From assembly GCA_021810575.1 (NCBI GenBank), contig JAJZIN010000005.1:1-41037 (forward strand): a DNA stretch of 41,037 nucleotides, read 5' to 3'. The notes under the pieces are model-generated. The model worked only from the letters and a program-made list of their open reading frames with translations, made no database searches and had not been told where the DNA came from. Below, in pieces: positions 26,138-34,859 of the stretch (position 1 is its first letter; each line of letters opens with the position of its first letter). This DNA is from Thermoplasmata archaeon (GTDB taxonomy: Archaea > Thermoplasmatota > Thermoplasmata > Thermoplasmatales > Thermoplasmataceae). Made by a program: the position numbers and the translations under genes.

Positions 26138-27676
26138 TTAATCCGGATTACAAACATTGAATTCGGTTCCCAAAACAGCTGATCCTCCGTAGAAAGCGGG
26201 ATTAGTCCCTGATCCTCCTAAGAAAGTCACATTCACAGAATAGCAAACAATAAACTGTGCAGTTTCCCCATTATTCAAGGTTCCAGAATCAAAATAACCA
26301 CCGTCTGTTTGAATTCCAAACATGTAAGATGTCTTTCCAAAGCTTGAGCTTAATGGGTTACAACTCTGCCAGATTGGGTTGTAACATCTCGTAACACCAC
26401 ACGAATATGAAGTTAAGGCACCTCTGGATGTTGTTTCGAATGGTGAAGTGGAGTAGTGCTGATTTGAACATGTTGAAATAAATGATAAGGGATCAGGTAT
26501 TGGAAACCCGATAGCCGCACTGACGATTTGAAATAGATATTGTACGATTCCATCAGTGAGAGTATTTGCCTTAGGATTTTGACGGGCAGCCTGTGCTGTC
26601 TCAATAAAGAGGCTACCACCGTAATTACCAATTGAATAACCGTACGATAATTCTTGCTTAATGCACCAAGTACCGTCAGAGTGTTGGTAAGTCATTCCAG
26701 TTGCCAGGTCTAAATGTAAATTGGAATTGTCACTATATACATCGAAATTTGGACATGATGACCCAGTGTAAGATGATAGGGTGTATGTTCCAGCCACCTC
26801 TCCATTTGAATTGTAAACAGTGAATGTTGCACTGTTGGGAGCATATGCGGCTCCACTCCCACCACTGGGAAGTCTGTCCGGTGTGATCACTGGATCTATC
26901 GTATATGTCTCGTTTGGCACTAATGTCACAGTCCCAAATGGAATTTCCAGAATATTATAGTTTCTATGTTGAACTATAAAACCTCCGTGGTACAGGGATC
27001 TGTCACCCTGCCAGCTTACTCCTAAATCTCCCGTGCTTATTCTGTCGCAATACGGGGCTATTATTCCAGATCCATTGTTCATTTTTATGTTTTTAGATCC
27101 AATACCCCGTTCAGTGAAATTCCCTGATTCTGGCGATATCATTGTGAAATCCACCATGAGTGTTCTGTTTGTGTGCAACCTGTTTGTGAGTGCAATAGAT
27201 GACGACACTGAACCATTATGGAAGGAGAACACGCTCGTTGCCTGTATACCTTTTCCATATTGTATCAGATTTGCTGAGTTCTGTGCACTGCTATTTATTC
27301 TTGACGTGGTGTATGAGTTAAACTGCGCTACTGATAAGTATGATGATGAATTGCTGTTATTGTTATTAGCATGCAGTGGATCTGCACTGAGATGGGATGG
27401 TTGCTCAATGTTCAGTATATTCCATGATGTTGGATATTCTGTTGAACCGAATGATATGGCTGGCTGTGAACCTATGAATGAGACTGTTTCACCAAACTGT
27501 GAATAGGATACAACGGGTAAAGGGTGGTTGTTGATTGCTTGTCTGGATTTTTCTGCGGTTGTTGTGAAATTTAATATGGCAAATGCTGAAAATATCATGA
27601 TGATCGAAAAGGAAAATGCAATAATGATCTTTTTGCTGTCTCTCTCTCTTTGGTTAAAAATATTATTTTCCATCAT
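26138..27676 (-). CDS. Large secreted Ser/Asn/Thr-rich protein of unknown function
   Basis: 512 residues, not recognised. Residues 17-37 form a signal anchor (IIIAFSFSIIMIFSAFAILNF). The rest is predicted extracellular. It has many N-x-S/T sequons (NNSNSSS, NGSVSS, NRT, NFT, NGSG), beta-rich stretches, and about ten Cys mostly in the last third (STCSNQ, SYSCGVTRCYN, QSCNP, FIVCYS, FNVCNPD), suggesting disulfide pairs. A Gly/Ala-containing segment FQIVSAAIGFPIP lies near residue 390. No peptidase motif was found. Start at ATG 27,676 or the adjacent ATG at 27,673. Confidence 0.6.
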   Translation of the reverse strand: MMENNIFNQRERDSKKIIIAFSFSIIMIFSAFAILNFTTTAEKSRQAINNHPLPVVSYSQFGETVSFIGSQPAISFGSTEYPTSWNILNIEQPSHLSADPLHANNNNSNSSSYLSVAQFNSYTTSRINSSAQNSANLIQYGKGIQATSVFSFHNGSVSSSIALTNRLHTNRTLMVDFTMISPESGNFTERGIGSKNIKMNNGSGIIAPYCDRISTGDLGVSWQGDRSLYHGGFIVQHRNYNILEIPFGTVTLVPNETYTIDPVITPDRLPSGGSGAAYAPNSATFTVYNSNGEVAGTYTLSSYTGSSCPNFDVYSDNSNLHLDLATGMTYQHSDGTWCIKQELSYGYSIGNYGGSLFIETAQAARQNPKANTLTDGIVQYLFQIVSAAIGFPIPDPLSFISTCSNQHYSTSPFETTSRGALTSYSCGVTRCYNPIWQSCNPLSSSFGKTSYMFGIQTDGGYFDSGTLNNGETAQFIVCYSVNVTFLGGSGTNPAFYGGSAVLGTEFNVCNPD

Positions 27677-27812
27677 TATTAATAATCATGAGGTGATATT
27701 ATAAAAATTTATTGCATTAAATATTTGAACTACTGCTCTTTAGGTATATATAGTCTCATTATGAATTATTTGATATAATAAACTTTATATTTAATTATTC
27801 GATGCAGTATTG

Positions 27813-28838
27813 ATGGCTGTTGAACGGGATTCCGGAACATTGACTGAAACTGAATGGAAACGCAAAGAGGGCATGGAACTGCTAAGGTCAGGCATGAAGC
27901 AGACTGCCGTGGCCAAGAAAGTTGGCGTAAACCGGAGGACTGTATATGAATGGAAGAAACGCATCGAGAATGACCATGATTACAGGAGCAGGAAGAAGGC
28001 GGGCAGAAAATCCCGTCTGTCAGTGGAGCAGAAGGAGACACTCAAGAAAATCATTGACTCCGGTGCCCTGGCCTACGGATACTCCACGGATCTGTGGACA
28101 CTCAAGAGGATCGCCGACGTGATTGAGAAGGAGTTCAGCGTGCATTACAACACCACGTATATATGGCAGCTGCTCGATGTGTTGGGATACAGTGCACAGA
28201 TGCCTCTCCTCAGTGCAGTGGAAAAGAATCACGAGTATGTAAAAGAATGGCTTGAGAATGAATATCCTGAGTACGTGAAGGAGGCCCGCGAGAAGAATGC
28301 AACAATCCTCTTTCAGGACGAATCCGGGATGCAGAGCAGGCCCAACGTGAGAAAGACATGGTCACAGAGGGGAAAACGACCGGTCATGAAGGTCAGGGAA
28401 AGGAGGGATAAGATATCCATATCCTCTGCAGTCACTGAGGATGGCAATCTCTATTTCATGATCGTGAAGGAGAGCATGAACGAGGATCACATCATAACGT
28501 TCCTGGATCAACTTCTTTCAGAGATTGGGGGGTTTCTGTACCTGTTCTGGGATAACATCATGATCCACAGGAGCAACAAGGTGAAGGAATACCTCGGCAT
28601 TCACAACGACAGACTAATAACAAGACGCATACCTGCATATTCTCCAGAGTTGAATCCTGACGAACTTGTGTGGAATGACCTGAAGTACCAAGAACTCCCG
28701 AATTTCTGCCCCAAGAACTATGACGAACTATACAGCAAGGCAGAGACGACGCTGGTGAAGTTGAAGGCAGATCCAGCGAAGATGAAACAAATCATAAAGG
28801 GGACGAAACTTCCTCTACCATCAACACTGGGAAAATAA
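27813..28838 (+). CDS. IS630-family transposase
   Basis: DDE transposase of 341 residues. The N-terminal helix-turn-helix is MKQTAVAKKVGVNRRTVYEWKKR. The catalytic residues are present: Asp in ILFQDESGMQSRP, Asp in YLFWDNIMIHRS, and Glu in YSPELNPDELVWNDLK. The NPxE-like context is typical of the IS630/Tc1 group. The gene reads as one intact frame. ATG at 27,813 is used rather than the preceding TTG. Terminal inverted repeats and the TA duplication were looked for by eye and not found convincingly, so element ends are not given. Confidence 0.93.
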   Translation: MAVERDSGTLTETEWKRKEGMELLRSGMKQTAVAKKVGVNRRTVYEWKKRIENDHDYRSRKKAGRKSRLSVEQKETLKKIIDSGALAYGYSTDLWTLKRIADVIEKEFSVHYNTTYIWQLLDVLGYSAQMPLLSAVEKNHEYVKEWLENEYPEYVKEAREKNATILFQDESGMQSRPNVRKTWSQRGKRPVMKVRERRDKISISSAVTEDGNLYFMIVKESMNEDHIITFLDQLLSEIGGFLYLFWDNIMIHRSNKVKEYLGIHNDRLITRRIPAYSPELNPDELVWNDLKYQELPNFCPKNYDELYSKAETTLVKLKADPAKMKQIIKGTKLPLPSTLGK

Positions 28839-29431
28839 TAATGTAAAGAAGAATAACGTATTCATTTCATCTACATTCATATTCTTAGGCTATGAACATT
28901 TTTCAGAAAAAGAGTCCCATCAGAATTTTGAAATTGCAATAAACTTAGTATTATTTGGTTTCACTGGCATAGATTCAAATCACAGTGCCTGAAGTAAATT
29001 GGAGCGTTCCTGTAGTTCTTATGCTTTATCTGTGGGGGCATACTCTCTACCATTGCAAACTCTTGCTAAATTCCTTTTCCAGTTGCGTCCGTTACCAATC
29101 TTTGTCTGGGAAATAAAGCATCAGGAGGTGATTTTTGATCTACTGTGACGGATGGGGTATTCTCTCTCACTACAGATGAATCTCTATTCTTGCAAATGAG
29201 GCATGAGATTAATCAAAAACACACCTTTTACTGCATTACAAAGAAAATTTAAAAGAGAGAGAAGTTGAAAAAGGATAGAACGCGGGAATAATATAAGAAC
29301 ATTGAGATACATACCGAATTCATAGTGCACCAAAAAATTAAACCAATTCATATTGGATATCAGATTTGGAAAATTTCAAAAATAAGGAGAAACTATAAAA
29401 TGATACTTTTGCATCCTCTGTTGAAACCAAA
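28839..29431. other. Gene-free stretch after the IS630 transposase
   Basis: 593 bases without a convincing gene. On the minus strand a broken frame around 28,960-29,200 reads pieces such as PPDALFPRQRLVTDATGKG and MVESMPPQIKHKNYRNAP, which may be debris of an old coding region, but no family was recognised. A TATA-like CTATAAAATG at 29,393-29,402 could serve the next gene. Confidence 0.4.
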
Positions 29432-30202
29432 TTGAGTATCAAAAAACGTGAAACACCACTTTCAACTTTCCTGAAGAAAAACAGAATCTTTACCTTTCCG
29501 CTTCTGTCTATTGCCCCATCTATACTAATCATCATTGCTTTTATTTTCGTCACAGCGCTTCTTTACATAGTGTTTCTCATACCGGTTGCAATATTCATTG
29601 CGGCCCACTATACAGATACGTGGGGAATGAAAAAACGACTGAAGTATGCACTTCCTATTTTTGTACTGCTATTGTTGGTACAAACTGTCATCTTAACCCC
29701 AGTTTCGTATGAGAACCCTGGCATATTGCAAGGCAAAACGCCTAATGACTCAAGGTTTTCCGTGTATATTTCACCATATTCCGGCATCCATCCAAATTAC
29801 AGTGTGAATGCCACATTTTATGGAGTAAGCACAAACCATACATATAAGCCATATTTTCTCCTTTATTCATCCGGTGAATTTCTAAACCTTACCTGCAAAG
29901 TATCCCTGAAAAATGTTTCAGCCGGAAACGGGACGGTAGCAGTCAATTACACTTTCAACCACCTGCATTATGGAGACTATTATGTAGAAGTTATACTGAA
30001 TTTCACTTCACCGCAGGGCGGGGGCAATGTTACCACTGGATTCGTAAGAGGCCCAATTGTTTATTCTGAAAACGACTTTGCTCTATCCCTTCTGTTGAAT
30101 TACACCCCTCTATATGTTCTGCTGATTGTGGTATTCATTGTATTCCTTATTTTTAGCCGATCGATAAGCAATTCAAGAAGAAAACTGGCTCAGAAAATGT
30201 AA
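29432..30202 (+). CDS. Membrane protein with external Asn-glycosylated domain, unknown function
   Basis: 256 residues, not recognised. Hydrophobic helices at about residues 23-42, 43-60 and 70-92, then an outside domain (residues 95-220) rich in sequons (NYS, NAT, NHT, NLT, NVS, NGT, NYT, NFT, NVT), then a last helix VLLIVVFIVFLIFSRS and a basic tail. The domain has a beta-sandwich feel (NATFYGVSTNHTYKPY; VTTGFVRGPIVYSE). The only start in this frame is TTG at 29,432, since a TAA lies 12 codons upstream. Confidence 0.6.
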   Translation: MSIKKRETPLSTFLKKNRIFTFPLLSIAPSILIIIAFIFVTALLYIVFLIPVAIFIAAHYTDTWGMKKRLKYALPIFVLLLLVQTVILTPVSYENPGILQGKTPNDSRFSVYISPYSGIHPNYSVNATFYGVSTNHTYKPYFLLYSSGEFLNLTCKVSLKNVSAGNGTVAVNYTFNHLHYGDYYVEVILNFTSPQGGGNVTTGFVRGPIVYSENDFALSLLLNYTPLYVLLIVVFIVFLIFSRSISNSRRKLAQKM

Positions 30203-30294
30203 AAAAAATACTTATGAAAGTTGAATTCGTAAATCTCATTTTTTTTAAAACGAAAGCATCGCACAAATTCTGAGAGCGATTTCTAATAGACTTG

Positions 30295-31399
30295 ATGAGG
30301 GAGGTAAATGGAGACTTTCAAACGGCTAAGAAGTTAAGGAGTGTTCTCAGGAATACTAAAACCTTAACCATTAAAACAAAGGATTATGGCCACACTCTAA
30401 AATTACCTGTTGATTCTGTATCCAGGTTACCACTTGCAGAAATCAAGAGTTATGATAAAGGATCAGTATTTCTTTAGCTTGGAGAAGATTCAATGTCAAG
30501 CATTAGAGAATTCATATATATAATCAATCACACTGATCTGTTTCTGGGGAAGGGAATAAAGAGCAATCGAAGCATGCTGCTTTTTGGAAAACCTGGAACT
30601 GGAAAAACACAGGTCGCAAGATACATTTCTTCAGGAACTGGCTTGCTCTTGGTAACTGTAAGATTGGACTGCGTTATTTCTTCATATTCAGGTAGTACTC
30701 CTAAGAATATTGGAGTGCTATTCGATTTTGTGCAAAGAACACCCTGCATTCTTTTCTTAGATGAATTCGATGCTATTGCCAAAGTGCGAGATGACTCTAA
30801 TGAGTTGGGGGACCTCAAGAGAGTGGTAAACACTCTATTGCAAAACATCGATTCAATTGAATCCGGTATTCCGATAATTGCTGCTACTAATCACGAGCAT
30901 TTGCTTGATCCTGCTGTATGGAGGAGATTTGATTATAAAATTAGGATGAAATTGCCTGATGCTGCAACCAGAGGGATGATGTTCGCGGAGTTTCTTAAGG
31001 ATGTCCCAATAGAGAAGGGAGTTCCAGATTACAACCACCTGAGCAGAAATCCCCATGCCTTCGTGCAGGGGATGAATGCGAAACTATTATGGGCAACAAT
31101 TCCATATAAATGCAGGCATGAAACTGCTCTCAGAGGAAGTCGTTCTTGAAAATCCCAATGAAACGACTGTTCCGAAAGGACTTCGCCATGAGGTTGGGAA
31201 TGCTTCCATACCGCAGTCTGTGCAGAGGAATGGAATAATGGCATATCCCGATTGCATGCAGACAGGGATGCATGCAAAGGGAACAATGATATCCCTAAAG
31301 AGGAAACTTCATGGACGATGGAGAGTGTGTCAGTGCTCTCTATTTCCAAATCGATTTTTCGCCGAGCTCAATTTCAGTTCTTCTCATTGTCAAAAATAA
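30295..31399 (+). pseudogene. AAA+ ATPase, broken by an in-frame TAG and a frameshift
   Basis: ATPase of the AAA+ type. Segments are the linker LPVDSVSRLPLAEIKSYDKG, Walker A LLFGKPGTGKTQVARY, Walker B CILFLDEFDAIAKVRDDSNELGDLKRVV in parts, sensor AATNHEHLLDPAVWRRFD with the Arg finger. The frame runs from ATG 30,295 through an in-frame TAG at 30,475-30,477 and on without shift. An ATG at 30,493 restarts it 16 bases later, losing about 66 residues. Past about 31,110 the plausible C-terminal sequence (GMKLLSEEVVLENPNETT) is in the +1 frame. Similar ATPases often stand beside a subtilisin-like peptidase, but none is seen here. Confidence 0.8.
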
Positions 31400-31493
31400 T
31401 GAGAAACTTGTGGATAAATATGCATATTTAACGCATTGCCTTGATACTATTATTAGCCCAAAGATTTAATATTGAAAACATCTATGGTTGATT

Positions 31494-32519
31494 ATGAAAT
31501 TTAAAAATAAAAGAAAAAGTGTCAGGATGGTGTTATCTGTCATAATAGCAGTTGTTTTTGTGATGCTGTCTTTATCTTCTATTACAAATGTTTCAAACAG
31601 TACACAAGCTGAAAAATATACCTCATATGTTTCAGTAGCCTCTCAATACAAATTCACCCAAATGAATTTTCATGTTAGTAACCTATCGTTAGCCCAACAC
31701 ATACTCAAATTCGAGTTTTATTCGTGGTATTCTAATCGCGGATTTGTTTATGGTCCAATAAATAATATGACCGGGTCCTCCATTTTTGCAATGTTTTTAA
31801 AATCTAATCTATTGTATCAAAAGCAATTAGATAATATAGCAAACCTGGAAACTCAAAATGCACTTTTAACTGACCACAGCAGTATTGCAACTTTCCAAAT
31901 ACCATTGGGGAATTCTAATCTTAATAGATCGGCAGATCCATACATTTCGTTCAATATAATCCCAATTACCCTCCCCTGGTATTTGGGTGGGCTCACCGTC
32001 GGGTACAATTATTACTACTATGTTGTATACACTGGATCAAATGCCTTATATTATTATCAAGATGTAAGTTCTGAATTGAGCCAGGCCAACCTCGGAGTAT
32101 CACTCAGTTTTGGTTTTGGGGCAGGTATGGGAGCCGCAGTTATAGCGGGAATTATTACTGCGGCCGCCGCGGCCTCTGTAATTGGACTTGTTCTAGGCGC
32201 TGTAGCTGCAATTGCTTCGTATGCTATTCTTTCTTCAGAAATTGCAACACTGAATAGTGCTTTTGATTCTACCTACCAAACTCACAATTACTTCGAGACA
32301 TTAACTCAACAAACTGTTTTTTTGGATGGAGTCTCTAATGCAATTCAAGTGTATGCATGGAACGCAAACACTGAATCATTCCACACTATATTCGGACCAT
32401 TTCCAGAACTTCCCGGGGCTAATTATCTTAACAGCTTCGATTCCATGGTTCAAAATGGTGTAAATGATTATGGCAGCATGAATTGGCACTATGTGAGCCA
32501 AACATTGAGCCCATCTTAG
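31494..32519 (+). CDS. Secreted protein with Gly/Ala-rich membrane-active segment, unknown
   Basis: About 341 residues, not recognised. A basic start (MKFKNKRKSVRM) and the helix VLSVIIAVVFVMLSLSSI form a signal sequence. The mature part has Asn sequons and many Tyr (GYNYYYYVVY). At about residues 200-250 lies a long hydrophobic Gly/Ala-rich stretch (FGFGAGMGAAVIAGIITAAA, then IGLVLGAVAAIASYAIL), much like pore-forming bacteriocins or membrane-inserting toxins. The frame opens with TTG at 31,488; ATG at 31,494 is preferred. It lies 10 bases before a gene for a small four-helix membrane protein. A toxin-like role is inference only. Confidence 0.6.
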   Translation: MKFKNKRKSVRMVLSVIIAVVFVMLSLSSITNVSNSTQAEKYTSYVSVASQYKFTQMNFHVSNLSLAQHILKFEFYSWYSNRGFVYGPINNMTGSSIFAMFLKSNLLYQKQLDNIANLETQNALLTDHSSIATFQIPLGNSNLNRSADPYISFNIIPITLPWYLGGLTVGYNYYYYVVYTGSNALYYYQDVSSELSQANLGVSLSFGFGAGMGAAVIAGIITAAAAASVIGLVLGAVAAIASYAILSSEIATLNSAFDSTYQTHNYFETLTQQTVFLDGVSNAIQVYAWNANTESFHTIFGPFPELPGANYLNSFDSMVQNGVNDYGSMNWHYVSQTLSPS

Positions 32520-32529
32520 AGGAATAAAT

Positions 32530-32967
32530 ATGTCTTACACTAAAGAAATGAATAAATATATCGACTCGCACCCCTATTTTTTTTACGGTATGGTAGCAAC
32601 GATTCTTCTCATTATTGAATCCGGATTTGAAATAGGGATTTACTTCAATCCAGTACTGAACAGTTCAAAGCTCTTGCAGATTGGAACGGGAGGCAACCTC
32701 CCCAGTTACTTTCCCATTGTTGCTGCAGTTTACGATTTTGTTATAATCATCTTGCCTATCAGAATGTTTCAAGATGTCAATAATTCTGTAAGGTGGGGGT
32801 ATTTAACGATTATTTTCGGTGCGGGTGGGCAATACCTAAATTTCAATCTAACTAGTTTCGCGGCCATTTCCTTCTTAGTATTGCTGTTGGCAGGAATAGC
32901 TCCCGCCCTGCAAAAAAAATCTAAATTCAGAAACACCTCTAAAAAAATAAGTAAGCAAAAAGACTGA
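32530..32967 (+). CDS. Small four-helix membrane protein, possible partner or immunity protein
   Basis: 145 residues, not recognised. Four hydrophobic helices: residues 16-37 (FFYGMVATILLIIESGFEIGI in part), 60-80 (YFPIVAAVYDFVIIILPI), 88-103 (GYLTIIFGAGGQYLNF) and 107-126 (SFAAISFLVLLLAGIAPAL). The tail is Lys-rich (KKSKFRNTSKKISKQKD). An AGAGGAAT ribosome-binding site overlaps the stop of the upstream gene. The 10-base spacing and shared strand make a two-gene operon. Small multi-helix proteins encoded beside a secreted pore-like protein are often immunity proteins, which is inference here. Confidence 0.6.
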   Translation: MSYTKEMNKYIDSHPYFFYGMVATILLIIESGFEIGIYFNPVLNSSKLLQIGTGGNLPSYFPIVAAVYDFVIIILPIRMFQDVNNSVRWGYLTIIFGAGGQYLNFNLTSFAAISFLVLLLAGIAPALQKKSKFRNTSKKISKQKD

Positions 32968-33081
32968 CATAAACTGAGTTTATTTTCAGCAATTAACTTT
33001 GATTAAGAAAAATGATGACGATAGTGGACAGTGTACTAATATCATAACTCATTAATCACCTATCTTTTTAGAAATTTCTGG

Positions 33082-33155
33082 AGAGATGAGAAAGTATCTT
33101 GAGATTGTTAGCTCCATGAATCCATGCTTGTTCATGAAATGTTTATCTCATCTCT
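33082..33155. repeat. Nested inverted repeat at the left edge of the IS3 element
   Basis: Outer arms AGAGATGAGA (33,082-33,091) and TCTCATCTCT (33,146-33,155), with inner arms CATGAA (33,115-33,120) and TTCATG (33,131-33,136) around a 10-base loop. The right outer arm runs into the IS3 terminal repeat. It may be a structured transcript end for the preceding operon, or an insertion hot spot. Confidence 0.5.
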
Positions 33156-33163
33156 GGACAAAT
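33153..33163 (+). repeat. IS3 left terminal inverted repeat
   Basis: TCTGGACAAAT. The exact complement is at 36,016-36,026, just after the orfB stop. It sits about 40 bases before the orfA ATG. Confidence 0.75.
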
Positions 33164-33204
33164 TGTGAAATTAAAAGTGAGAATTTATGTTCTAAACCGA
33201 ATAT

Positions 33205-33551
33205 ATGTCAGAGAAGAAAGTGTATAAAGCTGAGGAGAAATTGAAAATAGTCATGGAAGGAATGAGCGGGACAATATAGTGGCAGATCTCTGCAGGAAAT
33301 ATAATATCGGAACTGCAAGATTCCACTACTGGAAAGATCAACTTACAAACAGTGCACATGAGATATTTGAGAGCAGGGGGAAAAAGAGAGATCAGAATCA
33401 GATAACGGCAGAAAAGGATCTGGAGATATCAAGACTCAAGGACGTGGTCGCAGAGATCACGTTTGAGAATCCTGAGATCAAAAAAAAAGATTGGAGAACG
33501 CTTGCAGAGGAGGGAAAAGACACCTATATTAGATTAACGAGGGAATCCAAG
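33205..33551 (+). pseudogene. IS3 orfA (transposase HTH subunit), frameshifted
   Basis: The start ATG at 33,205 gives MSEKKVYKAEEKLKIVMEGM, the helix-turn-helix start of IS3 OrfA, but the frame ends in TAG at 33,277. In the adjacent frame the protein continues IVADLCRKYNIGTARFHYWKDQL, so one base has been lost near 33,270. A leucine-zipper-like region follows (EISRLKDVVAEITFENPEI). At 33,480-33,488 there is an A9 run. With nine A's the frame enters orfB directly, while one A fewer would give the usual OrfA end (IGERLQRREKTPILD, stop at 33,535). IS3 elements use such runs for programmed frameshifting. Confidence 0.8.
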
Positions 33552-33590
33552 GGGGGTCACATTGCCGATAGTCGTTCAAGGGCGTTCGCA

Positions 33591-34820
33591 TCAGCTTGCA
33601 GCGGAACTTGACCCCTCTCCCTCTTTTCCAGTTTCAGGTAGCCTCTGCCTGTATGGTTTCCTGTTCTTCAGTATGGTGTATATGTGAAAGAGGAGTCTCC
33701 TGCCGACGACGGTGTATGCCTGGGTCGGTTTTTTTCCCTTCCCGATCTCCCGGTTGAATATGGCAAGGAACTCCTCGTTCTTGTGGTTCACCATGGAAAC
33801 TGCACATTCATGTATTGCATTGGAGAGATATGGGTTCCTCACCCTGGATAATCCAGTTGCATGATTCTTGCCTCCACTTCCCGTCATGTTCGGAGCTTTG
33901 CCTCCATATGACTGCAGCTTGAGAGCAGAATCAAACTGGCCTATGCTACCAATCTCGGAGACGATTGAGGCGGCGTTCACCGGTCCGATACCCTTCATGT
34001 CATCGATCCTCTTCACGTCCTCGTTGTCCCCTGTATCCCTGAGAATCCTGGCCTCTATCTCCATTACTGTCCTGAGCTCTGCGGTGAGTCTTGCCACATT
34101 CTCCCTGATCCTGAACGCGTAAACACCGGACGCATCGGGAATGCCGATGGAGTTCCCTGCCAGGTCTATTAGTTTTTCCGCATCGACCCTCCCGTAATGG
34201 TTTCTGCTGGATTTCTGCATTGTTTTCAGGGTTGCATCCACGCCTGCCTTCACGATCCTTTCAGGCGTTGTGTATTTCTCCAGTATTGCTATGGACGTCC
34301 TTGACGGGATGTCAGGAAAGATGTCCGTGAACTCCGGGAAAATACAGGCAAGGTCCGATGATATTATGTTCACTATCCTTGTCACGTTCCTCCTGACGCT
34401 GTCAAGGAGCCTTGTCAGTCCGGATTCATCTCCCCTTATGTGCGGTCTCTTTTCCGATGCGTTTCCCGGTAACCATGGAGTGGATGCGAGCATGTGTGCA
34501 TCCGCCCTGTCGGATTTCTCCTTTCCAAGGTTTGACATCGTTCTGGCCATATCCGTGATCCTTGCATCCACACATATGACGGTATAACCGGACGATTCAA
34601 GGAAGTGCTGTATGGGAACATGATAGTTCCCTGTGGGGTTGATGAATATTCCCTTTACTGTATCGCTGTTGCTCCTCTCTACCGTCTGCAGCTTCAAAAG
34701 AAGATCGTCAAAGCCCTTCCTGTCGTTGCCTATCTGGCCTCTCCACATTACCTTTCCGTCTTTATTCTGCACCTCCACCTGATGCACCTTCTGGTGCGTA
34801 TCTATTCCTACTGAAAGCAT
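33591..34820 (-). CDS. IS110-family transposase (DEDD/Ser recombinase)
   Basis: About 409 residues. The N-terminal RuvC-like domain has MLSVGIDTHQKVHQVEV with the first Asp and KSDRADAHMLA with the last two acidic residues. The position of the Glu (family fExTG) reads FINPTGNYH, so Glu is replaced by Asn. The C-terminal Tnp_20 domain has MKGIGPVNAASIVSEIGSI, LQSYGGKAPNMTGSGGKNH with the likely catalytic Ser, and RNPYLSNAIHECAV. The frame is open to 34,865, but MLSVGID at 34,820 is the family start and leaves the upstream RNA region free. These enzymes act with an element-encoded bridge RNA. Confidence 0.9.
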   Translation of the reverse strand: MLSVGIDTHQKVHQVEVQNKDGKVMWRGQIGNDRKGFDDLLLKLQTVERSNSDTVKGIFINPTGNYHVPIQHFLESSGYTVICVDARITDMARTMSNLGKEKSDRADAHMLASTPWLPGNASEKRPHIRGDESGLTRLLDSVRRNVTRIVNIISSDLACIFPEFTDIFPDIPSRTSIAILEKYTTPERIVKAGVDATLKTMQKSSRNHYGRVDAEKLIDLAGNSIGIPDASGVYAFRIRENVARLTAELRTVMEIEARILRDTGDNEDVKRIDDMKGIGPVNAASIVSEIGSIGQFDSALKLQSYGGKAPNMTGSGGKNHATGLSRVRNPYLSNAIHECAVSMVNHKNEEFLAIFNREIGKGKKPTQAYTVVGRRLLFHIYTILKNRKPYRQRLPETGKEGEGSSSAAS

Positions 34821-34859
34821 TTTTATCCCTTTCCTGCCTGCATCCATGCGGGGAGAAAC

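Noticed and set aside
27033..27506. 157-codon plus-strand frame opposite the large secreted protein gene
   Set aside because: It overlaps the signal-bearing 512-residue frame entirely and has no recognisable features or ribosome-binding site.
27720..28900. Terminal inverted repeats of the IS630 element
   Set aside because: Several AT-rich partial matches were tried on both flanks, but none was better than chance.
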